The notes under the pieces were generated by a model. The model saw only the letters and a program-made list of their open reading frames with translations. It searched no databases and had not been told where the DNA came from. Below are positions 45,462-58,038 of a DNA stretch of 64,000 nt, piece by piece; positions within the stretch are counted from its first letter, which is position 1; each line of letters begins with the position of its first letter. The translations under genes and the position numbers were made by a program. The DNA comes from Typha latifolia (Eukaryota > Streptophyta > Magnoliopsida > Poales > Typhaceae): the NCBI GenBank assembly GCA_019914945.1, contig CM034102.1, positions 13,691,501 through 13,755,500 of the forward strand, in the 5' to 3' direction.

Positions 45462-46995
45462 ATGAGTTACTCTGTTCTTCTTCTTGTATGCGTCATAGCA
45501 CATCTTGCGATCTTCACCAGTAAGTCTCGACTCAATTTTGTTTGCACGTATCTTATCTATCTCTCATATCAGATCCTCAATTATAATTTTGTTTTTCGAG
45601 TCTTTTGAGGAGTTTAAGTCTCCAATATTTTCTTTTTTAAAATCATGAGTTTAATTTATTTTCAAATTTAAATATAATATTATAAGAGTTAAAAATAATT
45701 ATTATTTCAATCAGCGATTTTTAAATATAAGTCACTAAGTACTTTAAAAAGAAAAATTTCATATAAATCATTGAATCAGAAAACTGCTTATATAAAACTG
45801 TATTTCCTCATACTTAATTTTTTCGTATTAAAAAAATTATTATGGCAGTCAATAATTTTTTTTATATAAGAAAACTTGCTTCATGGTCTGACTTGTTGCA
45901 GCATCTGCTCCTCCGACGAGTGTGGGTGTGTGCTATGGAACACTTGGTGACAACCTTCCACTCGCAAGTGATGTGATCTCCCTCATGGAAAGATGCGGCA
46001 TCTACAAGTTCAGGCTGTATAATCCTAACCTTAATGTCCTGGATACTCTCCTGCGGCAGTCGGACCGGATGGTCTCGGTAGGCGTGCCGAACGAGCACCT
46101 CTCCATCCTCGCCTCCAGCCTCGATGAAGCACGTATCTGGGTCGCCAAGTTTTATACCCCTTATCGGAGGCTCAATATCGAAAATATCGTCGTCGGTAAT
46201 GAGGTTTGCATGTCTATTTTCATATGAACTCTCTTACTTAATTTTCTCAAAAGAAATAAAGAAAAATATTTTGTCTACGTGACCGTTTTAAGTTCAAATT
46301 TCCATCGAAAGCAGGTTGTCCCTGGTGAGAATGCTCAGTACCTTGTTGGTGCGACGAGGAACCTCTATACTGCCCTCCGGGAAGCAACCTTTCCCGATAT
46401 CATCTTAACCACGGCGCTGTCCACCGGCTGCTTGGTCAACACGTACCCTCCGTCTCAGGCGACCTTCTCCCCCGAGGCGATTGGCGTCATGACTGACTAT
46501 GTCAACCTCCTCAAGGAGCTCGATATGTTTTACAATATGATCTACATCCATGTCTACCCTTACTTTGCCTATGCCGCCGATCCGGCCAACGTCCGCCTGG
46601 ACTACGCGCTGTTCCAGGCCACGGAGCCCGTCGTCCAAGACGGCGATTTGGCCTACTTCAACCTGTTCGACGCGATGTTCGACAGCTTCATGTGGGCTAT
46701 GGAGAAGATCAACGGACAGGATATCTACCTGGCGGTAGGCGAGACCGGATGGCCATCGGCCGGCAATGGAAACTTCACGACGCCACAGCTGGCGCAGACC
46801 TACATGACGAACCTTTACCAGCACATCGTGGTGGACAACAAGACCCCGAAGAACTCCAAGGGGATGCGCGGCGTGATGGCGTTCGCCATGTTCAATGAGA
46901 ATCTGAAGCCGGCTGGTGTGGAGCAGAACTTTGGTCTCTTCTATCCAGACTTGCAGGCTGTGTATCCGACTCCTTTCTGCCAATGCAAGTGCTAA
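45462..46995 (+). CDS. GH17 endo-1,3-beta-glucanase, copy B
   Basis: Three exons (45462-45519, 45902-46203, 46315-46995) encode 346 aa, two residues longer than copy A in exon 2. It has the same secreted GH17 layout: signal peptide, start of mature protein near VGVCYGTLGDNLP, proton donor Glu120 in VVGNEV and nucleophile Glu263 in AVGETGWPS. It ends FCQCKC. Differences from copy A cluster in LLKELDMFYNMIYIHVYP (copy A: MGFDTAYRMLYIHVYP) and KNSKGMRGVMAF, both in the catalytic barrel, so substrate preference could differ. It is convergent with MinE, whose stop codon is 470 bp away. It appears intact. Confidence 0.95.
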
Positions 46996-47279
46996 TGAGT
47001 TCCTGATAAAATGCTTCGGAGTACAAAGAATAAACAAATGACAACATTGTCATTACTTGATAAAAAAAATACAAAGTTCTCAGAATGTAAAGAAGGGTAA
47101 TGAATGCAATAATATCTCCCGAGTGTGTTATAAGATGCACTTAAATGTATGCTCAATCAAAGATTGAGAGAATCCACGCGACACACAAACTTAAACAAAT
47201 CATCAGTTGTGAACTTAGAAAGTGGTGCCATATAAATTGTGCTTCATGTAAACTAAGCCATCCAGCAACATTGAAAAAG

Positions 47280-47282
<3 letters not shown>

Positions 47283-47319
<37 letters not shown>
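47283..47319. repeat. GA microsatellite between glucanase B and MinE
   Basis: A run of about 18 GA units. The matching place in unit 1 (about 41740-41760) holds an A run followed by only GAGA, so the run expanded, or was replaced, after duplication. It lies in the 3' flank shared by the two convergent genes. Confidence 0.9.
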
Positions 47320-47322
<3 letters not shown>

Positions 47323-47464
47323 AATTCACATGCATGTATGAACAAGTAGGAACATGAATAGTACTTAGGCGTAGAAGAACACTCAAAAATTTGCATTTAA
47401 TCTTAAACATCAGCATTCAAAATGCCCACAAGCCATTTACATCAACTGTGAAGTATCTGTATTA

Positions 47465-50400
47465 CTATTTGTCATTGGGTACAAAGAAATCAAATGTGAC
47501 ATCAACACTACCCGATGCTTCTCCCGTGTCCTTATACTCGATGCCCATTACTTTTCCCCTGTAATCCTCTTCAGAATCTTGATATCCAGGCTTCACACGG
47601 CGGACAGGAACTGTCACCGAGTACACTGTACCCAGGTCAGCATCTGTTGAGACACTTAATTGAACTTTATCCTGTGAGTCTATTTCGACAAACTCAGATA
47701 GAGTTTCAACAATATTTGTCACAATCTTCTGCTTTGCTTCGTCACTTACTGCACACCTATCAGAGAACAAGATCATCTTAAGCCTTTGCTTTGCAATTCT
47801 CGCATTAGAATTCCTTTTCACTGCTGTTGTTGGGAATAATATCCTCCATGCCAAGCTCAACCGGTCAATGAAGCTCATGTTGACCGCATTATGGAGAAAA
47901 CCTTCAGCATCTTGATTTATAGTAGAGGAAGAAAGTGTGTTCCTAACAAGCCCAAAGCCTCTAGTACAGTTGCGTGCAGAACCTTGATGTTCAATGCATA
48001 GCCATCTAGGCGTGTACTTAAGATCATTGGAAACTCCATTACGAAAACTACCAAACTGTATCTGCAGACAAAAAAAGTGACAGCAGAGCAGTTGAATCAG
48101 ATTTGCAACAGATATAAATAACTATGGAGTACTGAATGCGATAATAGAAGATCAACATGGAGAAAATACACAGAACTAACAAATGATATATATGACAACC
48201 TAATGATTCTGAAATTTTACAGGAGAAAGTTGCTATCACTAGTAAAATTGCAAGAGAAATTATATTGTAGCACAAATTTTGTATGACATATTATCAAGGT
48301 CTCAATTATACCGACCATCAGGATTGCATGATGGATACAAATGATATTTATATTACTATTTAGTGAACCATATGATTTAAAATTTTCTAACATAATGTAA
48401 TAATGACAGATGCAAGAAAATGAAGACCCGGTAACAGGGTTAAGGTGAAAACTTCAGCAGAAGTACATGCATGTCCACAAATGACTTATTCCATATCTAG
48501 ACTTCACTACATTTCATAACCCTTCATATTCTACCATATTATTATTGGCAATGATCTAGCCCTAAAAAGCAACAGTCAGGGTTTGAACATTGGATCAGTT
48601 TTACAATAGACATGTGACGCATGTGCCATTCAGCAAAGAAGTTAATCTGCTAATAAGTCATTTCAATCCATTTATTTGAATAATCAGATTGACTTGTTCT
48701 ACACAAGTATCACTACACAACAACGTGCTTGAGTTAGTGATTTGAAAGCTTAATTGCTACGAGCTGTGAAGTAAGGCTACGAATATGGGATACGAGAATA
48801 AATTCTTAAAAATAGGATATGGATACGTTACGGACATGCCAATAAAAAAATAATCAATTTTTTAATTTTTTGTTAACTAATATAACATATAGTAAAAAAT
48901 AATTATTCCAGAAATAATAAGATAAAAGGAAAGAAAGCTACAAATTTAATATAATCTATATGCCTATAACTTTAGAATAATATTGTAATAGAAACTTATA
49001 TGAAACTCAAAATAATAGTAAAACATTGGGATATAATTCAACTATTAATCTATAATTAATTTGAATCTTTAAATGGCTTTCAAGTTATATGTTTAATTCA
49101 TTATCAAATAAACAAAGCCTTGAAGTATCACGAAGGATTAGATAATCGCATATACATATAAAGTATATGTTTTATATCATCTTTTAGCAAAAAAAGAAAA
49201 AATAAAAAGGATGGGATGATTAAGAAATGTATCGAAATCATATCTCACTATATTGAAAAATTAAAATTAATTTTTTTAGTTCAAATACTCCTCCGGCAGT
49301 ATCCGATACGTATCGAGCCATATCAGTATCTGAGACGCATCGGGTCGTATCAGTATCCGATACGTATTGAATACTAATACAGAGAGACAAACAAAGTATT
49401 TGTGCTTCATAGGCTACAAGTGAAGACAGAAAGTGATTTCCAATTAGCCAACTCTTCCAAGCCAAATTTATCACCTTAGTAAGAAAGTAGTGCCAAATGA
49501 TAGTTAAGGTCATAATTTCCATGAATAATTCATGCCATATCCCTCAGATTTTAATTGCATATTTAAGTGATACTCAATTACCTCAACATGTTCCATAATG
49601 TGTAACAAATCAAAAGTTTCATTTGGATGCATACAATAAAAAAGAGTCTATGGGAAAGGGCCCAAGAAGGCGAAGTTGTCCAGTTTACAAAGATAGAGAT
49701 CGCAAAATAAGTTGTCTTTATATCAAGGACATTTTATCACATAGAATACAACTAACCAGAGATGTCTGCATAGAGTTACATCCAGACCTTTTTCCGTCAA
49801 CTTATATTTGGTTATAGTGTAGTAGAATAAAGTGTGAATTAATAAAAATCATAAAATGCATAAAAGAGACAAATGGATTTCAGACAGGATTTGCTAGCAG
49901 TAGTCTAAAACCCTGCGTGAGATTAGCAATAAGCTCCTAGCCCATGCAAACAAATAAGCAGATTGCCTCATCCACAACAAAATTAATCTTCTCTGTCTAA
50001 CTAATGATAATGGCTAGTTTATATATACAAAAATATCTTACTCGTAGGGCACTAATCAGAGAAACCTTTAAACGCGAACAATAATAAGTTACTCCTTCCG
50101 CCTGAAACTTCGCCAGAAAATTAAGAGATCGGAGACAGGGTTATTTCCCATAATACCCTGAATCCGACCTAGTATTGAACCAAATAATTCATTTAGAAAA
50201 CAAAAAAAGTTTTTTTTTTTGTTAAAAAAATGTAGATTCCATTCGTCCACAACTAGTACAGCCCGATTCCATCTTCTAGTTTCAAATGTCTGCATATAAT
50301 GTGACCTACATTCGAAGAATAACCAAGGAAATCGAACAAATCGAGAACCAAGATGCCAACTTTCTGCTCCTACTAACCTTACGCACCCCAGCGACAAGAG

Positions 50401-50554
50401 TCCAACAAGCCAAAGGACGAGACCACCAAGAGGATTAGAGAGAGAGAGAGAGAGAGAGAGAGCTGACCTTGGATGCATGAAGGCTACTCCGCGACGGATG
50501 CGGGGGGTGAGAAGCCAGCGCCCCAAAGACATTCAAATCGCCTGAAATCGCCAT
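47465..50554 (-). CDS. MINE1: Plastid division topological specificity factor MinE
   Basis: Two exons on the minus strand (50554-50468, then 48061-47465) with a 2.4-kb intron give 227 aa, close to Arabidopsis MinE1. MinE stimulates the MinD ATPase at the plastid envelope and so positions the FtsZ ring at mid-chloroplast. The N-terminus (MAISGDLNVFGALASHPPHPSRSS) suits a transit peptide. The linker and conserved NAVNMSFIDRLSLAWRILFP are followed by the MinD-binding helix region NARIAKQRLKMILFSDRC. The dimer domain contains KVQLSVSTDADLGTVYSVTV and the plant C-terminal tail EYKDTGEASGSVDVTFDFFVP. The last exon is partly duplicated in unit 1 as a pseudogene, so this is the only working copy seen. 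The start at 50554 is the only ATG that splices in phase to exon 2. Confidence 0.95.
48062..50467 (-). other. MinE intron 1 with a TATCCGATACG-word repeat
   Basis: No gene is seen inside. Around 48770-48850 and 49290-49375 the sequence is built of words such as TATCCGATACG, CGTATC and GGATACG. I associate this pattern with a dispersed, self-complementary plant repeat, with the two parts probably its ends. A GA run lies just inside the donor (about 50436-50462). Confidence 0.45.
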
Positions 50555-52808
50555 TTCCTCTCCTCTTCTCCTTGTAGGGTTTCTTCTCTCTTTGTCGATT
50601 TCCTCTTTGCCTGGTTGGGTACTAAAATAAAATTAAACAAAAAAGTCCTACAATTGTGCGAGTTTGCCCTAGCCCCTACGAGGGAGCGAGTTCGATCCGG
50701 GTCGGCTCGTCTTGTGCTTCCGTCTTCTAGTCAATCACAAGTATGTATATATATATATATATAAAGTTTGGATTTATCCACCATCGTAGATGTTAGTTGT
50801 TTCTTCCCTGGAATGGACCCATCAAAATATCAAATACTAGTTCTAGTTGAGTTCCATTAATTCGTGTCGGATTGACTAGTCTTGATTTCATATTTGACCT
50901 AAACCGTCCATTTATAACAAATTATGATCAATTCCTCGAATACGAACATAATCCGGCAAGATAATTCTTCCAATAAATTGATTGTGTTTTTGTTCTAATT
51001 GGATCATTATAGTTAAAACTTTTGTATCCCATCAAAATTGATGTGGATTAGAGATGAATATGCTCCCTTTTTCTAATAAAATTAGGCCCAAACAAATAAT
51101 ATTTTAGGTATTTAAACAGAAGATATTTCTACGTAACATTACCATCTTTTTATTTCAAAAGAAAGTCTGTAGACTGATCATATTATTTATTTCAGTATAC
51201 AAATTACAACTTAATACGAAAAATAATAAGAAAAAATAAAACAAGAGCCCTAAAAGCAAGTCCCACGTTTGGCTGTAGGACAGACTGAATAATAATTAAC
51301 ACAAATATTATAACAAGTACTCAAGCAAGTTAATTAAGGCCACCGTCTAGTTGAGAGATGAATATGTTAAATATTATTTAATAAGTAATTCTTCACCTAT
51401 AAATTGATACATTATTTTCAAATTTTTATTTTAGGAAAAATGAGGTGATAACTGACAAAGAATGAAAACTTAAATAAATTTTCCTGTTAAAAGACATACA
51501 TGTAAAACTTTTGGAGTCCAGAAGTTCTCACAGATACTACAATACTTTTGGAAAAATTGCAAATCATACTTTAGGACTACAGTTTGAGGTTTTGATTTCG
51601 GTTGGATCAGTTTCAGTTCTAACTTTATTGTTTCAGTTTTCGGACTTCTTTTGATAAATAGTTTTTTTATCTTTTTTTTTTTTTTGGATGTATCACACAA
51701 AATTTAATAGCATTTAAGCAATGAGATTGATATTAAATTAGGTAGAAGTTAGATTAAAGTCAAATCCATCTTAGAATTTAAAATATATTTTTAAAAAATT
51801 GTTATTAAGGTTGTTTGAGTTAGATGCTAGTATTGGGGTCAATTTCGGATCAGATAAGACCATTTTTTACTGAAAATATTAGAGTCATCCTATTATACAT
51901 TTTGATCTATACTTATCTCCAATCATGTTAGTAACTTAACATGGTGGCTATGGCCTTTGGGCTAGATTTTAAGGCAATCTTGAGTTTAAATCTTGTTATA
52001 AAGGTTTGCTAATCGACTTCTATATCACAAGCTATGCCACATGTCTCTATTATTTCACTACCTAAGAGCTGAAGCTTTTAGCTGAGTTAGTAACTTTGTG
52101 GTAACCAACAAATCATAGTGGTTGCTAACAGATGATGGGCAAATCAAGAACAAAAGTAATATAAATAAATAAATAAATAAATAAAGCATAAAGTAACTAT
52201 AAGTGATGGTTGAGATATTTGATTCTCTACTAAAAAGTTAAGAATTCGATTCCCCCCAAGACAAGCATCTCAAATGATTTCCAATATAAAAGCTTGACTA
52301 GAGTTCTGATACTCAACATTGGTGAAAGGCCTAAAGTTCTTCAAACCAAAACTGCTCTATTAAAGCAAAGCAACTATTTATATTTCCATGCAAAATCATC
52401 CAAACTTGCATATCCATAGTTTAGATAAAAGTAATACATGGATATTTGCAGTGGAAAACCACAAACACTTTCGCCATTTACTATTCCGTGCCATAGAAGC
52501 GTGTAGGCATTTCCCATTTCCTTGACCCTGGTCTAAGGTGACAAAGTTAGAACTCCACTAATCAACTGCATTCATACATGTCTATTAGATAATGTATGTA
52601 CCAAATATGTGTGCTTTAAAGAAAGATACAGAGAGATGTAAGACCGCATACATTGTCGAAACATTTGCTTTTAAAGATATAAAGGTCCAGGAGGACAGAT
52701 GTTTCCATGTACACAATCATCTCATGATGTAGAAGGGCAGTTTCTAAAATGAAATAAAGACAATGAGGACTCGCAACAGTAACAAGAATAACAAGTAAAT
52801 CTATCACC
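50555..52808. other. Spacer between MinE and the DUF538 gene
   Basis: It contains the MinE promoter side (the first ~150 bp after 50555), an AT run near 50745-50762, and an (AATA)n run near 52158-52182. The rest is AT-rich with no supported gene. Confidence 0.5.
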
Positions 52809-54995
52809 TTAAAACTCTTCTACTGTGACTGAATCACGAGGTATCTCATAAGCTTCTTTTTGTCTCAATTTTTTCACACCAGCTGTGAAGCACACCTTGT
52901 CGGACTTGTAGCTTTCAACACTTACATGAGTAACCTTGACCCACATTAAGACTTTTGTCTTCATCCCTTCGATCCCAGATAGCTTACCCCTTGACAAGAT
53001 CCCCTTCACACGAACTGCGTATCTTATTATGGAAGAATCTTTGAAACTAACCTCACATGTTGATGGCAAGTGAACAACCAACTTTGACTTTGATTCATCA
53101 AATTCATAGCATATGATGTTCCTAGGGAAGAGGCCTGGTGGTAGATTATACTCGCGAAGGAGATCTGGCAAGGACTTCTGTGGTTTACCTGGAGAAAAAT
53201 GAATGCATTGGCTCATCTTGTCTGCCAAATTTTGCTCTCACTAAAGTAGGTTTGGATATTAACATGTGAATACATAATTGTATGGGTTTAAAACATTAAA
53301 TGAAAGAATACAGTGAATCACTAAATATTAAATGTAAAAGAACAATTGAGGAATACTCTATATGAGAAGGCAGAGTTCACATCTAAGCAAGTAGAGGTGG
53401 AAAATGTGTTGTAGTATTTACAATTTATAACATTCTTAAAGCATATTCACCGTTGTCTTCAACTTCATCGATTTTATGCACTCTTCACTGCCGTTCTTCA
53501 TTCAGTGCCTAATTTCTTGAACATGTTTCATTGCAAACATATCCACAATAAACATGAGTTATCATTTCAATATGCGAGTTACCATTTCAGGGTTAAAAAG
53601 CTTTCAGAGTGTTCTCATTTGCATCAGCTATATAGTATCCCCTCGATAAACATATCCACAATAAGGACCATTTCTCAATAGCTTTTCTTTGAAGATTATT
53701 CACCTATATAGTATTCCCTCGATCATGTGGCAAAATTTTGACCAAAGATATTAATCAAGAAATCAATATCATACAAAAGCATCAAGAATATGTAGCAAAA
53801 GATGTGTCAGAATATGCAAGTCTTAAGCTTACTATATTTATATATCTTTGTGGTTTCGATTTGCAGAACCAGGCAGAAATGAGCGAAGAATCAATATTGG
53901 TACCTCTTTCCCAGAAAAGCTCTTTCATATATACTATATATTCCAAACAGAATACATGCATGGATATTTTGTCGGAAGTACAATTACAACACATATAGCT
54001 AATAATTCAATGCCACCAAAGTACTACTTCATAATGATCTACAAGATAACTTCAGACTTTGGTGTCAGTTTCAGAGCAACATCTTAATATTTTCATGGAC
54101 ATTAACATATTTGTAGCCAAAGGAACTGAGTTGCCAATCACTATGAGAGAGCAAAGAGGCGAAACAAACATTGCCCTTCATCCATATATAGAGAGTTTAA
54201 AATTTGAAGTATAAGATATAAATAAGTCTCTCTAAAATGAAATCATATGGAAGCGAGTGCACTTTTGTGGTCCGAACAAAGAAAAATAATAATGTGACAA
54301 GACAACTAGTATCGTGTCCACGAAAAATTACTTATCCTATCCTCGACATCCAATTTTGCTTCCTTTCCACGCATAGCCAAAGGTAGCACTGTATCATTAG
54401 CAACATAAACTTTTTTTCCCTTGATTTTGACACAGCAACCACTATTCGTAGAGAATAGGCATCACAATCGCCTTTTTTTATTTCCTCTTTCCTTTTAAAT
54501 TTGACAGATTATACCAAGATTCCCCACATTTAACGGTGATCCTGTTAATATATGAATAGAATGGCTAAATCCTAAATGGATCTTGATTCGTACCTTTTAA
54601 TTTCTCAAAGATCCATTTCGCCTTCTCTTCCACAGTGTTTGAGAAACGCTGCCAAATCAAAAGGAGGAAAAAAAAATTTACCACATTCTTGATTCAAAGA
54701 AACAAGATTTCGTTCATCTCATGCATCTCGTAAACTTGCAAAATTTTATCAAATATCGAAGAGATTCAAAAAGAAAAGCATCAGCACTGATGAAACTAGC
54801 AGAGAAAAGTGCGAAAAACGGAGAGGGTCGAAGCCGAAACGAAGAAATCGTCAAGGATAAGAAGGGAAATAAAAAACGACATCTTTTTCCCTCTTCTCAT
54901 AAACTCACAGAGATGTCTTCTCCGATCGAGGAGATCTCCTCCTTGGCTTTCTTGGATATCCAAAAGCTCCCGACTTTCGTCAGCGCTTTCTCCAT
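52809..54995 (-). CDS. DUF538 family protein
   Basis: Three exons on the minus strand (54995-54909, 54648-54594, 53188-52809) encode 173 aa; all phases close. The N-terminal part (MEKALTKVGSFWISKKAKEE, then FSNTVEEKAKWIFEKLKG) is an amphipathic helical segment. It is followed by the DUF538 domain: LPDLLREYNLPPGLFPRN, ICYEFDESKSKLVVHLPS, and the C-terminal DSVTVEEF. DUF538 is a plant family with a BPI-like fold; members such as SVB affect trichome and stress phenotypes, but the molecular role is not settled. There is no signal peptide, so a cytosolic location is likely. The frame that stays open upstream of exon 3 (to 53228) is intron, as the acceptor at 53189 restores the family sequence GKPQKSLPD. 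Confidence 0.92.
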
Positions 54996-56115
54996 TGTAA
55001 CCCTTCTCCGCTTCCCTTTCTTCTCCTACGAGACCAAGAAGAGTTTCTCTGAGAACAGAGGTCTCACAGTCACAGAGAAGGGAGAGAGTATAAAAGAGGC
55101 ACAGACCTCAAAAAGAAACTGAGAGATACTCGAGACTTAGGATCAGCTGCAGCGCCTAAAGTACTAACTAGCTGCTTCCAGTAATTTTGAAAATTAGTTT
55201 ATATAAGTTAATAAATTATTATTATTATTATTATTAGAGGAAGTTGATGGGTCACTCAAATGCAATTTGTTATGTGATTTAATAAATAAATAGAGTTAAA
55301 ACTAGCTTATCAACCAATAAGAGAAGTTCCATTTAACACCCCACTTTTTGCATTTATTATGATTCATGTACTGTAAAAAGTGGAGTGATTTCTTGCCTAA
55401 AAGAACTGTTTTTTTTTATAATTTTTTATTATGTTAAATAATTTATACAATGTTAAAATAATTTTAATATAAGCACAGTTTTAATTCCAATTAATTAGAT
55501 TTAAGTAACAGAATCTTAATTTTGAGAGAGTATTAATAATTTTGGCTGTAATTATGTATGATGTTTTAAAAGAAAAACAAATTCATTAACAATTATGTAA
55601 AAAATCCATGTTCTAGAAGAAAATTATTTTATCCTCTAAATTTTCTTCTATTAAACAATAAGTATTTTTTAATCAAATAAATTACCCAAAATTTTATCTT
55701 AAAAATATATTTATTAACAGAAACATAGTGATGCAATATGGAGAGAGTAATACAATTTCCATGTAAAAATTATTTTACCTTAAAAAAAAAGAGAGAATAT
55801 TAGATTGCTTACAATATTCAGATAGAGTTGGTGCAGATATTAAAAGTGAAATGCAAGGATTAGATCTAGATTTGAGCATGTCTGGAATAAATAAACAGAA
55901 TAAAAGAAGAAAGAAGTATAAGATGTTGAATTAAACTAATTATATTGAGATTATTGTAATCCCCTAATTGTTCCAATGAGGAGGACAACTTGTTCCTTCC
56001 ATCCAAGTAGGGATGCTTCACAAGAGAAGCAAATTAACACATGGTAGGGACGAGTTAGAAGATGATGAGAAGGCTTCACTCCCTTTGCTTCGCCCACAAT
56101 AATACATCCATTGAT

Positions 56116-56484
56116 TGGGCCGTTAAAAAATCAAGCTGGCTCGAAGCTCGACTCGAAAATAATTTTAAACTAAATTTAATCATTAATTAGCTCGATAAGA
56201 CTTAAAATAATTATAATATATATATATATATAATATGATTAATACTTTCTATATCTTGTAGGATTTGGTTCTGAATTTTAATCTTATATATTCATTCTAA
56301 ATATATAGATATTTTTATTAGTTTATATTTTTTAATTAGGTCTTTTTTTAAACTTAATTTAAGTCTAAATCAAATTTGATTAAACTCAAAATTTGATTCG
56401 AATTGATTAAGGTTCGAAATTATCTATTGATCAAAGCTCGAGCAAATTGTAAGCTTGATAGAGCTTGGCTAAATTACACCCCTA
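56116..56484. mobile_element. Diverged hAT-like element
   Basis: It begins TGGGCCGTTAAAAAATCAAG and the reverse complement of its end is TAGGGGTGTAATTTAGCC, the same build as the elements at 13890 and 38622. The interior keeps CTCGAAGCTCGA-type words at both ends and is AT-rich in the middle. I found no target duplication, so its ends are approximate. Confidence 0.55.
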
Positions 56485-57970
56485 GCCAGGTAAGAAGTCA
56501 TAGACTCACTTATTTTTATTAAGTTGGGAAGGTGAGAGTTTTCAAACAGTCACCCACGGTGAGACTAAGGATTAGAGAGACAATTATATGACTCGAGCCA
56601 GCTATGCACCGAGAGGGGGTGACAGCTCAACGGACGGTGGATCTGTTTACCCCCAAGAACTTGGGCCTAAATTTATTCCCTCCTTTGTGATTTTATTTGT
56701 GTCATTTTATTTTTTTATAGTTTAAATTAGAATATAATTCTTATTTTTTTTAATATATTTGATTAAATTAATACTTTAATTTAAAATTTTCGTTAGAGAT
56801 AAAGTTGCGGATAAATTAATACTATCAAAAATATGATAAATATATTTAATGAATGCATATTTTTTTTCATATTTTTTCATATTTATTTTAGATGTGTTAT
56901 TAAATCATTTACAAATTTGATTTGAATGAGATCTTCAATTGATCTACAATTTGGTCAAATATAATAAAAATAGTAACGTTCTCAATTTAAATATAATCAT
57001 AAAAATGATAAGCAATAAAAATAAAACAATAGAAAGTAAACTGTAATTGTCCCTCTTTTTTATAGGTTAGATAAAAAAAAAAATAGTCATCTGTTAGACA
57101 ACTAAAAAGATCCTTTCAAAAAACAAATCATAATAGATTTAAATCATGCATACCATCGCCATAGTAGAAAATCTACTAAACATGAACCCTAATATATATA
57201 TAATATGTTTATACTGTTCAGATTAATTTAAAAGTTTACCGCTAATTTTTAGTTCCTATTTAATTTTTTTTCTTTATGATAAATTTAGAGTTCATGTAAT
57301 AATGGAGTCAAATAATTTTTAATTCTTATCACAGACTCCTGGGCTAATCCTCCTTACAAAAATTTATAGTATAATAACTTAGATTCAATCACAGCATACA
57401 CATTTGGTGCAATTCCTTCCTATAAAATAGTTAGGACTTCGACCATTTATGCTAATAGTATTCGATTCTATTTACCTAATTCTTTTTAACGGGTCAAGTC
57501 AGAAGAATTTTAATCCATAAAATTATGAGACTCAGTCTACAACTCTAATAATTTGACCCAACCTAGCCCAACATCATTAATAAAACATATTTTAATTCAT
57601 AACCATGATTTAATACACTCTTAAATTTTATTAGAGGGTAATAATACCATTAACCCGATTGTCCGCTAGGCCGTATAAATGGGTTGAGGTCGAGCCTATC
57701 GAAACTAATCGGGTTTAGAGTTAAACCCGATCCGACCCGAACAATGCATGATAACAATAATTAGGTAGAAGGTCAACCTCTCAGCGAGAGCCAAATTAGA
57801 AACTTCTAAATCCGACCTCAACTATTCACTATTATTGGTCTGTTCCCATCCTACCAAATAATTGAATTATAATTTCTTCTAGTTTTGATGTTGAAATTAA
57901 AAGAAAAAGAAAAATAAAATTGAACTAATAATTTAAAAAACTATACAAATATTATATTAGATTTTGGAAC

Positions 57971-58000
57971 TATAAAAAGAGATCTTTGTAATAATATTAT

Positions 58001-58035
<35 letters not shown>
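57971..58035 (+). promoter_or_regulatory. TATA box and GA-rich leader of the small-protein gene
   Basis: TATAAAAAGA at 57971-57980 is a good TATA box about 65 bp before the start codon. A GA run (about 58004-58034) lies directly before the ATG and would be in the leader if transcription starts about 30 bp past the TATA box. Confidence 0.6.

Positions 58036-58038
<3 letters not shown>

Larger units (their letters stand above)
43638..48261. repeat. Tandem segmental duplication, unit 2
   Basis: Homologous to unit 1 (38083-43637). It holds glucanase copy B and the 3' exon of the intact MinE. Compared with unit 1 it has an extra 574-bp block (44489-45062) and lacks the hAT-like and LINE pieces. 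Beyond 48261 the sequence is single-copy and continues into MinE intron 1. Confidence 0.92.
54996..58035. other. Divergent spacer between DUF538 and the small-protein gene
   Basis: It holds the DUF538 leader (to about 55140), a short ATT run (55218-55237), a hAT-like element (56116-56484) and a further fragment rich in CCCGATCCGACCCGA-type words at about 57650-57750. Otherwise it is AT-rich with no supported gene until the promoter at 57971. Confidence 0.5.

Noticed and set aside
53189..53228. Alternative start of the DUF538 protein at an in-frame ATG before exon 3
   Set aside because: The acceptor ctccag and two upstream exons restore the known N-terminal half of the family in phase; the open frame there is intron.
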